From positions 2,170,001 through 2,234,000 of the forward strand of contig JAGPNK010000003.1 in NCBI GenBank assembly GCA_020746835.1: a stretch of 64,000 bases of DNA, written 5' to 3'. Under the pieces are notes generated by a model. It made no database searches and had not been told where the DNA came from. It was given only the letters and a program-made list of their open reading frames with translations. A program made the translations under genes and the position numbers. The DNA is from Stachybotrys elegans. Its lineage: Eukaryota; Ascomycota; Sordariomycetes; Hypocreales; Stachybotryaceae. Of the stretch, positions 45,305 to 54,606 are shown piece by piece (the first letter of the stretch is position 1; each line of letters opens with the position of its first letter).

Positions 45305-45656
45305 AAATCTTAGTATTAGTGCTAAACAATGAATTTAGCTGTGGTGCACCTAGGGCTCTATTTTGTAGCCTTTTATACTGGCTATAGGGGCTATGAGGAC
45401 TTGGAAGTTTGGGTTATGTGAGCCCTCTTTTCCCTCGTAGCCCTCGTAGCCCTCGTAACCTTCGCCACCTTCGCAGTCGTCGTAGCCTTCGCAGTCGTCG
45501 TAGCCTTCGCAGTCGTCGTAGCCTTCGCAGCCCTAGGCTTCGCAGCCCTCACCAACCAAGGCCTTGTAGCTATTACGAAAGGCTACTAGATAAAATAGAG
45601 TTCTAGGTATGCCATACTTGTAGCTAAATTCGCCGTGCAGTGTTATTACTGATTTT
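45305..45656. mobile_element. MITE-like foldback element with internal minisatellite
   Basis: Two imperfect inverted arms of about 85 bases face each other. The left arm (45305-45391) contains GAATTTAGCT, then CCTAGGGCTCTATTTT and GTAGCCTTT. The right arm (45570-45656), read in reverse complement, contains GAATTTAGCT, then CCTAGAACTCTATTTT and GTAGCCTTT in the same order. Between them lie a TGTGAGCCCTCTTTTCCCT segment and GC-rich tandem repeats. There is no open frame for a transposase, so this looks like a non-autonomous element. Target-site duplication could not be defined with confidence. Confidence 0.6.
45431..45538. repeat. GC-rich minisatellite (CTTCGCAGTCGTCGTAGC units)
   Basis: Begins with CCTCGTAGC repeats and continues as about three tandem 18-base units CTTCGCAGTCGTCGTAGC. 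The same units occur in reverse orientation 3' of the carboxypeptidase. Confidence 0.85.
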
Positions 45657-45999
45657 GGAACAGCTTCCCCCTGTATTCCAGGGCATGTACTCGCACGACA
45701 AGGCAGCCTGCCGTCGCTGAACCGCATTGATCGCCTACCTACCCTTTGCAGCAGGAGCTTTGCGGGACGATTCGGCAGGGACCCGGCCAGCTGTCGTTTA
45801 CAGGAAGGAACTGCCGTCCGCCGGTCGGCTTCCCCATATTTAGCATGAATGCGCTTCTCCGCATCGAGCAGGTCAGTCGCTCGTTAACCAAGGTGATGCG
45901 CGTCCTCCGTCCAATACATATGCCAGTCCGTGTCGTCCCTTTCTGAGATGATCACTTCCCCATTCCCTGGGGTGGCACCAGATTCCAGGACTGCGATAT

Positions 46000-46008
46000 T
46001 ATATTTAA
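46000..46008 (+). promoter_or_regulatory. Candidate TATA box of the carboxypeptidase gene
   Basis: TATATTTAA about 110 bases upstream of the ATG, a usual distance for a fungal core promoter. Confidence 0.45.
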
Positions 46009-46116
46009 GACGCGCATCCCCGAGATGTCTCTGCCGTTTGTCTCTCCCCTCGCCCCATTGACGAGACGCTGTTCCCTCGTTGCATCCTCACGCAGTCCCG
46101 CCGCCTCCGTGCCAAG

Positions 46117-47534
46117 ATGAAGACCACCGCTTTTCTGGGCCTCTTGCTGCCCCTTGCGGCTGCTGTCTCGTACGACGGCTACAAGGCCTTCCACATTGAT
46201 AGCCATGATGACTTTGATGCCGTTGAGAGCGCTCTTGCCGACCTCGGCTACGTCTCGTTGGACTGCGAGTCCAACCATAGGACATTTGACGTGGCAATCT
46301 CCCCTGAAAACCTCGAGGCTTTCCATGCCCTCGGTCTGGATGCCAAGATCGTCGCCGAGGATGTCGGTGCTGAGCTGACCGCCGCTACGGGCGAGATGAA
46401 GCCCTACTCGGGTAGGTCGCCCAAGATCGACAGATGAGAATGGGAACTGATGAGAGAGCAGCATCGCGCAAGTTTGCAGGCCGTGCTGATCTGCCCGATA
46501 TTGGCTACTTCGACTCATATCACACCTTCGAAGAGCACCTCCAATTTCTCGAGGACGTCCAGGCAGCCTTCCCCGACAACTCGGAGATCTTCACCGCGGG
46601 CGACTCCCTCGAGGGCCGGCCCATCCAGGGAATCCATGTTTGGGGCAGCGGCGGTCCCAGCACCCACCCTGCCATCATCTGGCAGGCCAACGTGCACGCC
46701 CGCGAATGGATCACTGGCGTGGTACGTAGATCCAGGCCTCCGCTTTGTGAGACGCTGCTGACTGTATGCATAGACTGTCGAGTACATGCTGTACAAGCTC
46801 ATCCAGGGCTATCAAAACGGTGACGCGGTGCCCCTCAGCACACTCAACAACTTCGACTTTTACGTCATGCCCATCGTCAACCCCGACGGTACGTTTTCAG
46901 GAGGAAACGATATGGGGCAAACCGTTGCTAACTGGCAACAGGCTTCGTCTACACGAACACGGACCGCCTCTGGCGCAAGAACAGACAGTCACGCCAGGGC
47001 GCGTCGTGCCGCGGGACTGACCTCAACCGCAATTGGCCACATCAATGGAACATTGACGGGGGTGCTTCGACCAACCCGTGCAGTGACTCGTATCGCGGCG
47101 AAGCTCCAGGAGATAGTCCGGAGATGGCGGTGCTGTCCAACTGGACGGCGACCATCGGCCAGACGACGGGCATCAAGCTATTTGTGGACTGGCACGCGTA
47201 CAGCCAGCTGATCCTGCTTCCCTACAGCTACAGCTGCACGGCCGAGGCGGAGACGATCGAGGAGCAGATGGACCTGGCGGGCGGCGTGGCGTCGGCGATC
47301 CGCGGCGTCAACGGGCTCAACTTTGTGTACGGGCCGACATGCCAGGTGATTTACCAGGCGTCAGGCAGCAGCCTGGACTTTGCGTTCGACGTGGCGGGCG
47401 CGGAGCTCTCGTGGGCGTTTGAGCTGCGACCTGGCTCGAATGCGGGCAACGGGTTTGTGATTCCGCCGTCGAACATTGTGCCGTCGGGCGAGGAGAACTG
47501 GGCAGGCATGGAGTACCTGTTTTCTACCTTCTAG
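46117..47534 (+). CDS. Secreted M14 metallocarboxypeptidase
   Basis: Four exons (46117-46411, 46462-46721, 46774-46888, 46942-47534) give 420 residues. A signal peptide (MKTTAFLGLLLPLAAAVSYD) precedes an activation propeptide of about 90 residues and the peptidase domain. Zinc ligands are His177 and Glu180 (NVHAREWITG) and His308 (VDWHAYSQ); the catalytic glutamate is Glu384 (WAFELRP). RGTDLNRNWPHQW supplies the substrate-carboxylate arginine. It removes C-terminal residues from peptides outside the cell after propeptide cleavage, feeding nitrogen nutrition. All three introns have clear GTANGT donors. The stop codon is directly followed by a repeat tract that also occurs, inverted, upstream of the gene. 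Confidence 0.94.
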
Positions 47535-47642
47535 GCCTAGGTCAGCGAGGGTTGCGAGGCCTAGGTCTATAAGGCTGCGAAGGCTGCGACGACTGCGAAG
47601 GCTGCGAAGGCTGCGAAGGCTGCGAAGACTGCGAAGTTCCGG
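47535..47642. repeat. Inverted partial copy of the foldback-element interior
   Basis: Read in reverse complement, this tract follows the same order as 45485-45565: CTTCGCAG minisatellite units, then CCTAGGC, then TCGCARCCCTC and a YRACC end. It begins immediately after the carboxypeptidase stop codon. The forward strand shows GGCTGCGAA units in tandem. Confidence 0.75.
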
Positions 47643-48046
47643 ACCGGCAGGATGGGACAGAACCAACAAATGTTCAAAATGGCGGAATCGATGAATGGCA
47701 CAGACTCATCGGAGGACGAATTGGCGCCCAACGCAAAGTATTCAGATGAATGGTTTGAAAGGGACAGTGCCATAGGATATGGGACTAGTCAGTTGATGAG
47801 TCCTACATCACTCTTAGACTTAGGTAACTAAAGACAATCAATTCATCTGGGGCACCTGACATACGCCGCATAACAGAAGAAAACTGATTGGTAGTATTGG
47901 TATCGGTTCTGTCCCGGGATCGGCTAGCAGAGAACTGCTACCATTGTTATGTGCGACTAGTAGTGTCAAGGTGTCGGATAATGCCTTGTCTAAGCTAAGT
48001 CTTCTGACTGTCTGATGTATGTAGGCGACCAGAGTGGCTGACTACG

Positions 48047-48106
48047 TAGCCGGCTGCGAAGACTACAAGGGCTTCAAGGGAAAAGAGGGCTCACATAGCC
48101 CAAATC
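48047..48106. repeat. Second fragment of the inverted repeat copy
   Basis: Reverse complement reads TTTGGGCTATGTGAGCCCTC then TTTTCCCT and GAAGCCCTTGTAG, matching 45408-45440 (TTTGGGTTATGTGAGCCCTC) with few differences. It is separated from the 47535-47642 fragment by about 400 unrelated bases. Confidence 0.7.
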
Positions 48107-49210
48107 TGGCCATTGGCGTCATTCTCCAGTCTCTCGGAGTTGGAGAGGCGATTATTGTTCCCCAATTAAAGATACAGACCGGAAGTTTCCGTTCAGCCTG
48201 ATCCGCCGTTGGACTCAGTCCGGAAATGCGAAATGAATACTACTTGGCATCTGTCTTGCCCAGACTAAACCTCCTTGCCTGACATCAGCACCACCTGCGT
48301 TCCATGGTTCTGGGCAAAGTCCAACATGTTTCACGCCGCAGCCGAACTTCACGCCTAGCTATCCACTTGGCTGGACGTCAATCTCCTGCGACCCCAACAT
48401 ATCCTGGGGAAACAAGGTTAAAAAGAATATGGGAAGAGGACATCAGCCAGCCAAGGCAATTCGTGGGGGTCAGGCGGCCCACTGACGGACGGGGTCAAGT
48501 TTTCTCTTTCCCCTCTCGTTGAGCTAGTTGGAGGATGGATGATGGATGGCCTTTGACCCCCATCGATATATTTGACAAGCCTCCAAGCTTCATTATTAAT
48601 GACCACAAACGGGGTTGCGGCTGATGGCCAGTTGTCTAGGTGGTCATCATTTCGCCTTGCTCGCCATGCTCGCCATGACTTGCCCCTGCTACACGCTTAT
48701 CGTACTAACGAAAGATAAGAGCGGATCTCGCAGGCCGTATCTTCCCTCGTCCAGGCTCATCTTTCACCCAACCACCGTCCCTTGGTCTTGATAGACTTGC
48801 CTGTCATCCATGACAAACAGCTCGGACGGCGCCCGAGCACTCTCCACCGTGCCAGCTCCAACGGCCAGGATCCCCTCCCCTTCCTCGATAGCAGCTCCCT
48901 TAGCCTGCTCTGGACTGATCCGACATATACGTTACCTCCGAGTCATGGTCCTCTCCTAGCAGCAGTCCCTCAGACCGCCCCAAAATGTTGGATCATCTCC
49001 GCATTCCTCCCTCCCCCCACTCACGATGTGGATGTGGGAGCCCTGAAGAGACCATAAAATCATCGTGGGGGGAATCCATCAGAGCAGAGGATATCATCTG
49101 CATAAATCACTCTCTCCTCTTCCCCGTGGGGATGAGATACTCTTACACGTCAAGCTCGGGACGACACGCGTGAGTGGGCTATTCCGTGGGGAAAGGACCC
49201 TCTCCGTACT

Positions 49211-49215
49211 TATAA
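49211..49215 (+). promoter_or_regulatory. Candidate TATA box of the first Dal5-like transporter
   Basis: TATAA 119 bases before the ATG, followed by a CT-rich leader, a common layout of well-expressed fungal genes. Confidence 0.45.
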
Positions 49216-49333
49216 CCACCGCGTGATCGCCATTCCAAGCTCCTCGTTCGTCCTTTTCACGCCAGACAGACAAGCCTCCTCCTCTCCTCTCTCTCTTTTT
49301 TTCTCCGGAACCCTCTTGTCGACAAAAAGAAAG

Positions 49334-51006
49334 ATGGAACCCTCTACCGTCAAGAAAGACCACGCCTCGGAGCAGCTTGAAGACGTCGTCAAGGTTGACA
49401 ATGCCAGCGCCACCAACCTCGTCATGCCGGCCTCGCTCGCCGCCCTCAGCAGCGACGAGTACCAGAAGCTCGGCAAGCGCGCCACGCTCAAGATGGACCT
49501 CGTCATCATGCCAATCCTCGTCGTCATGTACATCCTCAACTACCTCGACCGCCAGAACATTGCCAGCGCCAGGCTCGCCAATATCGAGGAGGACCTGGGC
49601 CTCACCGACGTCCAGTACCAGACTGCCGTCTCTATCCTCTTTGTCGGCTACAGTACGTCTTCTCATCGCCATGATGCGTGTCTGTGTGCTCACCCGTGCC
49701 AGTTCTCATGCAGGTCCCCAGCAACATGATGGTGTCCAAAATCACCTGGCCCGGCCTCTACATCTGCATCGGTATGGCCGTATGGGGCGCCATCTCGGCC
49801 ATCATGGCTTCGGTCCAGAACTTTGCCGGTCTGCTTGTCGCTCGCATCTTCATCGGCGCCGTTGAGGCCATCTTCTTCCCCGGAGCTCTCTACTTCATGT
49901 CCCTCTTCTACAACAAGAAGCAGTATGCCCTGCGCACCGCCATCCTCTACAGCGGTTCCCAGCTGGGCAACGCCTTTGGCGGCCTGTTCGCTATCGGAAT
50001 CCTTCGACTCGATGGCGCTCATGGACTGGCGGGCTGGCGATGGGTACGCTCCTACTCTCTCTCCTCCCCTTATTGCTTTGACATGGTGTGACTGATCGTC
50101 TTCGCCAGCTGTTCCTCGTGGAGGGTGTTCTCACCACTGGCCTCGCCATCCTCTTCGCCTTCTTCCTCCCCAACTCCAACAAGGAGATCATGGGCCTCAA
50201 CGAAATCGAGTGCGAATGGGTCCAATGGAACTACGCCTCCAGCGTCAACGCCTCTCAGGCCGACGATGACGAGGTCACAGCCTGGCAGGGCCTCGTCATG
50301 GCCTGCTCCGACATCAAGACGTGGAGTCTCATGGGAATTTTGTACTGCGTACGTCGCGCCCCTCCTCTAACCTCGCCCTCATATCTGCTTGCACGTACTA
50401 ACGCAGCAACAGACGTACATTGTTGGCGCCGTGGCAAACTTCTTCCCCAGCGTCGTCGGCGGCTTGGGCTACGACCGCAACACGACGTACCTGCTCACCG
50501 CGCCGCCCTTCGTCCTCTGCGTCATCGCCATGCTTGTCAACGGCTTCCACTCGGACCGTAAGCAGGAGCGCTACCTGCACGTTGTGTGCCTCCTGGCCGT
50601 CACCCTGGCCGCCAACATCATCGCCGTGTCGACGCTCAACGTGGCCGCGCGCTACGTCGCCATGATGCTGCTGCCGGGCTCCCTCTACGCCTCGGCCGTC
50701 GTCACGCTTTCCTGGATTACGGGCACCCTCAACCAGCCCCAGGCCAAGCGCGCCTCGGCCATCGCCCTCATCAACTCCATCTGCAACACCCCCAACATCT
50801 GGTGCAGCTACCTGTACGGCAGTTCGCCGCGGTACCTGCTCGCCTTCGTAGTCAATGTCGTCGCTGCTGGCCTGGCCATTTTGTTTGCGACAGTCACTCG
50901 CATCTACCTGCGCCGCCAGAATGCGAAGCTGGACCGTGGGCAGGACACTGGCAAACACGGGCCCACGGCGGCCCAGCTGGACGGTGGATTCAGATACACC
51001 TTGTAG
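49334..51006 (+). CDS. MFS transporter, Dal5-like anion:cation symporter family
   Basis: Four exons (49334-49652, 49703-50043, 50109-50348, 50407-51006) give 499 residues. Membrane helices appear in the usual order: MDLVIMPILVVMYILNYLDR (first helix with the family LNYLDRxN signature), PSNMMVSKITWPGLYI, VARIFIGAVEAIFFPGALYF (the G-x3-E-x3-F/P-G motif after helix 4), GWRWLFLVEG across intron 2, and six C-terminal helices after an about 60-residue central loop. The last intron could end at 50406 or 50412; I chose 50406, because CQQTYIVGAVAN then fits the usual CQ-T-Y pattern at the start of helix 7. The family takes up allantoate, nicotinate, pantothenate, dipeptides and similar organic anions. 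It lies 545 bases upstream of the amidoligase gene on the same strand. Confidence 0.92.
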
Positions 51007-51551
51007 AAGATGTGTTGTATAGATGCACTTAAATCACGAGTTATGGTAGTTTCATATATGGGCAATGCTATCATGAAATCAACTACCCATGTTTAAGAGC
51101 TAGTTAAGTGATGCTTTCTAACAACCTTCTTGTGGAAATGGCGCTTTGAGCTGGTCAGTATCATCAAGCATATCATAGACTACCGGTGCACTCGCTTACC
51201 TTTGTTCCAAAGCTGATGCCATAAAAGTCCGTGTTGCGGCCGAAGCTTTGTCGTCAATAGCGACCCCAAAGCAATATGTTCCAGCGTTGTCACCGGAATG
51301 GATAGTGGTAGGCAAGAGGGCATTGCTGTTCTGGTGTCTCTCAAATTCGCATTATTTCACAGCGGGTGTCATGATGAACTCGCTACTGTCCAGGTCAACC
51401 TGTCGGCTTACACCGCACACCATGCTCTCCACGCTGGGGATGGTTGCTCGCCAGAGGACCTATATAACTGGTTGCCCTTGCACTCCATCCTGTTGCGTGG
51501 GGAGACTTCTCTGCAAGCTACGAAGCAACATCAATCGTCCAACACTACACC
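51007..51551. other. Spacer between transporter and amidoligase
   Basis: No gene seen; it should contain the amidoligase promoter. A CTATATAA stretch near 51461-51468 is 85-90 bases before the amidoligase ATG and is a candidate TATA box. Confidence 0.45.
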
Positions 51552-52784
51552 ATGGAGGAACCCGCCGAAATAGAAGTCGTCATGGAGATAGGTAGTCAGC
51601 CTATACTCTATTTCGGAATCGAGATCGAATTCAGGGCACCACGAAGCCCAGATGAGATCGAAGGTGTCCATTCACCAGAGATAGCCCAGGACTTGACACT
51701 GTATCAGCTTGCGATGGTTGTGCAAGCGGCCGGTCTCCCGGCAGCCTGCCGGGCAGAGAGCTTCGAGTACCCTACTCCTGATGATTTGATCAACCCGTTG
51801 CTAAACGCGAATGGCACCACTACCAGGCGTGGGCAAGCCCTGGTCATAGACCGAGATTCTCTGAACAACCGGCGGGCATCGCGTGAGTTTCCATATCGAC
51901 ATTGGTTCTTCAAGTATGAGCCGAACGTGAGCGACGAGGTGTATCCAGAATGGATCCCCGTGGAAGTCAATTCCCCGATAATGACGGACGAAGAGGTTCG
52001 TTCAGGACTGCCGACAGTGGGGAGGGCCCTGAGAGCCATTAGGAACGCCATCGCCCCTGGCGTCCACATCGGAGAACGATACGGGCTCCACGTACATGTG
52101 AGTCCCAAGGACGGCCTCACCTTGGGGCATGCTAAACAAATCACCACTCTGGTGTGGCTGCTTGAGGAGAGCCTCCTGTACCCTCTATGTGCTCCTGGTC
52201 GGAAGGAAGTCAACGTTCCGCTGCGCGTGAACTACTTGTTTAATTGCCACTGTAGTGATGGGCTCGACCCTAGTACCGAGATGCGAGATCATCTTCCCCC
52301 CAGCCTCCTCACACACCGGCCCCATACCTTGAAACACCTTTGGGAGACCCGGACCCTCGGTGAGTTGGGCATGGCAATTAACCGGAAGGATGATGAAAGC
52401 AATTCCCAGACCTTCGGTCTCATGATTGTAGATGATACCAACGACACCGGGGTTTCAAGACCCGCCATGGAGTTCCGATACTCTCAAGCGACGTTCCGCA
52501 TTCCACACATACATGCATGGGTCGCCGTCATCTTACAAATATGCAGGGTTGCGATGCTTCCCGCAGGGCTGTTTCGCTCTGCCCTTGATGACGTCCAGTT
52601 GATCATCCTGGGGGCGCACCCCCCAGAAGAGACGTGGAAGAGACTGTTGCAGAGTATCGAGTTATATTCCGGGGACAATATGGGTCTGGATAGCGCGCAT
52701 TTATTTTGGCATTCGATCTTGAGCCGGTATGAAATGGGTGCTACCAGAGATGTAGATGCTAATGGTATAGTTGTTATGTACTAG
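51552..52784 (+). CDS. Putative amidoligase (COOH-NH2 ligase family)
   Basis: Unspliced 410-residue protein. It carries the three signatures of the amidoligase family in the glutamate-cysteine ligase/glutamine synthetase fold: YFGIEIEF at residues 20-27 (metal/ATP-binding acidic pair), PVEVNSPI at 136-143, and GLHVHVSP at 178-185; a late MEFRYSQATF at 306-315 fits the substrate-binding EFR/T block. Such enzymes join a carboxyl to an amine with ATP. Bacterial members modify peptides or make small-molecule conjugates, while fungal members are mostly uncharacterised. The start codon context (CACCATGG) is strong. There is no signal peptide or membrane helix, so cytosolic. It lies between two Dal5-like transporters, which hints at a metabolite it might process. 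Confidence 0.85.
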   Translation: MEEPAEIEVVMEIGSQPILYFGIEIEFRAPRSPDEIEGVHSPEIAQDLTLYQLAMVVQAAGLPAACRAESFEYPTPDDLINPLLNANGTTTRRGQALVIDRDSLNNRRASREFPYRHWFFKYEPNVSDEVYPEWIPVEVNSPIMTDEEVRSGLPTVGRALRAIRNAIAPGVHIGERYGLHVHVSPKDGLTLGHAKQITTLVWLLEESLLYPLCAPGRKEVNVPLRVNYLFNCHCSDGLDPSTEMRDHLPPSLLTHRPHTLKHLWETRTLGELGMAINRKDDESNSQTFGLMIVDDTNDTGVSRPAMEFRYSQATFRIPHIHAWVAVILQICRVAMLPAGLFRSALDDVQLIILGAHPPEETWKRLLQSIELYSGDNMGLDSAHLFWHSILSRYEMGATRDVDANGIVVMY

Positions 52785-52933
52785 GTAGTTCCAGGGACGG
52801 CATCGTGTCGAAGGGAATAGTGCTTTGGAGCGCGAGTGGTTTACTTGAAGCTCAGAGACAGCAGGCTGGAGATTATTTGAAAGTGGTTCATGTATTATTT
52901 TGTTCTTTTTCTTTCTTTCTCTTTCTTCGGAAT

Positions 52934-54606
52934 CTACAGTAGATAGCGATAGTCGGGCGACAAGTCACCCATCTCGGCCTTTTCGTCTTCGGTTAAGGCC
53001 TGGTCATCCCCGGCATGCCTGTCCCTTTCCAGGTTGGCCTTCTTACAGGCAAAGAAATAGATGATGCAGGACAAGATACTGAGAGCCGAAAAGGAGAGGC
53101 AGATGCTGTAGCCAGTCCGGAAGAAGGGGGCGTCGAAGGTCTGGAAGGCAAAGGTGGCGATGATGCCGCCGGTGTTGCCGAAGCCGACCTGCCAGGCAGA
53201 GCCCACAGATCGCCGATGGTGGCCGCCGAGGTTCATGTTGAACCAGCAGACGATGATGGGCATGGCCGAGTAGGTGCCGGAGGTGACGAGGAACAGAGCG
53301 GCGTACTGTAGCTCGGTGTTGTCGTGGACTCCGGTGAGGATGCCGAGACCGACCAGCGAGACGCAGATGCAGAGGATGATGAAGGAGAAGCGGTGCTGCA
53401 GCTTGTCAGAGATGACGGCGACAAGCATGGAGAAGCCAAAGGCCGCGGCCCACGGCGGGACGCTGTGCAGCTGCGTCTGGATGGGGCTGTATCCGTAGCC
53501 ACGGATGATGCCGGGAGCAAAGTAGGCGTAACTGTAGGCCGGGACGATGAGGCCAAAGTACATGAAGCCGCCAATTATGACCTTGTAGTCCTTGAAGATG
53601 TTGGCGACATCGCGGAGGGTGATGTTGCGGTTCTGGACGGCCTTGCCCTGGTCGAGCCGGAGACGGGCCGTGACAAAGGCCTTCTCATCGTCGGACAGCC
53701 ACTTGACATCCTCGGGGAAGTCGGGAAGCAGGAACCAGAAGAAGCAGCTAACGAGGACGGTGAGAGCACCCTCGAGGATGAAGACCCAGCGCCAGCCGCG
53801 GTACCCACGCATACCCTCCATGTTTCCGATGGCGGCGGCCAGCAGGCCACCAAAAGCGCCGGCTAGCGTGGTGCTGCTGAAGAAGAAGGAGTACCGCTTC
53901 TGGGCTTCGTGGCGACGGTACCACATACCAATGAGGTAGAAAGCTGGGCCGATCGGTCAGCTACTCCGCGTTCGTTTACGTTTTGGGGTAATCAAGGGCC
54001 TGGGTCTCGTGTTTCTTTGTCGCATGACAGGGGGGATCCGGCAACTCGGATGAGAGGGAAATGGGATGGCCAACTCACCACCGGGAAACATGCCGGTCTC
54101 GAAAACACCGAGGAAGAAGCGACACGCAAGCAGGCCGCTGTAGTTTTGGACGAAGCCCATGAGGAGAGTGACGAGGCCGAAGGCGAACATGTTGACGGAG
54201 AGCCAGACGTGGGGCTTGAAGCGCTTGAGGAGCATGTTGGAGGGTATCTCGAACAAGCAGTATGGGACGAAGAAGATGACGAGGGCGACGTTGTACATGT
54301 TGCCCACGAGGTTGAGATCCTCAGAGAGGCCGAAGACGTTGGCATTGGCAATGTTGACGCGATCTGGGGTCACCGAGTGTTAGACAGGATATGTAGAGAG
54401 AGGAGGTATGATGATGGCGACAACGTACCCAGAAAGGCCATCAGGTACATGACGGACAGGAAGGGGACGACGTGCAAGTCGATACGGGCAATGAGCTTGC
54501 GCTCGGTGATGTGAGGAGGGCACGGAGGAAGCTCATCGTGCAGCCCGTCGCGGAGCTCGACGCTGCCCTCGGGCGAGGCGCTGAGCTCTGTCTTGTCGGC
54601 GGCCAT
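52934..54606 (-). CDS. Second MFS transporter, Dal5-like anion:cation symporter family
   Basis: Three exons (54429-54606, 54079-54363, 52934-53943, minus strand) give 490 residues. Helix 1 (HVVPFLSVMYLMAFLG) is joined to DRVNIANANVFG across intron 1, restoring the family D-R-x-N-I-A-N/G-A motif. CRFFLGVFETGMFPG after helix 4 joins AFYLIGMWYRR across intron 2. GWRWVFILEGALT and the central-loop segment LRLDQGKAVQNRNITLRDV follow, then helices 7-12 with PIIVCWFNMNLGGHHRRSVG. These are hallmarks of allantoate/nicotinate/pantothenate-type permeases. It converges on the amidoligase gene, with 149 bases between the stop codons. It is clearly different in sequence from the transporter at 49.3 kb, so it is not a recent duplicate. 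Confidence 0.93.

Larger units (their letters stand above)
44899..46116. other. Repeat-containing spacer before the carboxypeptidase
   Basis: Contains the foldback element described separately and the carboxypeptidase promoter. No additional gene was seen. Confidence 0.5.
47535..49333. other. Spacer with repeat fragments, no convincing gene
   Basis: Besides the two repeat fragments it holds a 53-codon open frame (47670-47831, +) of acidic composition and unknown status. The remainder to the next transporter shows no conserved frame. A TATA-like box precedes that transporter. Confidence 0.5.

Noticed and set aside
45431..45538. Regularly spaced repeats resembling a CRISPR array
   Set aside because: Units are tandem without unique spacers and the genome is eukaryotic; it is a minisatellite.
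47361..47669. Frame with repeated Arg-Ser-Leu units
   Set aside because: Produced by the minisatellite after the carboxypeptidase; no independent coding evidence.
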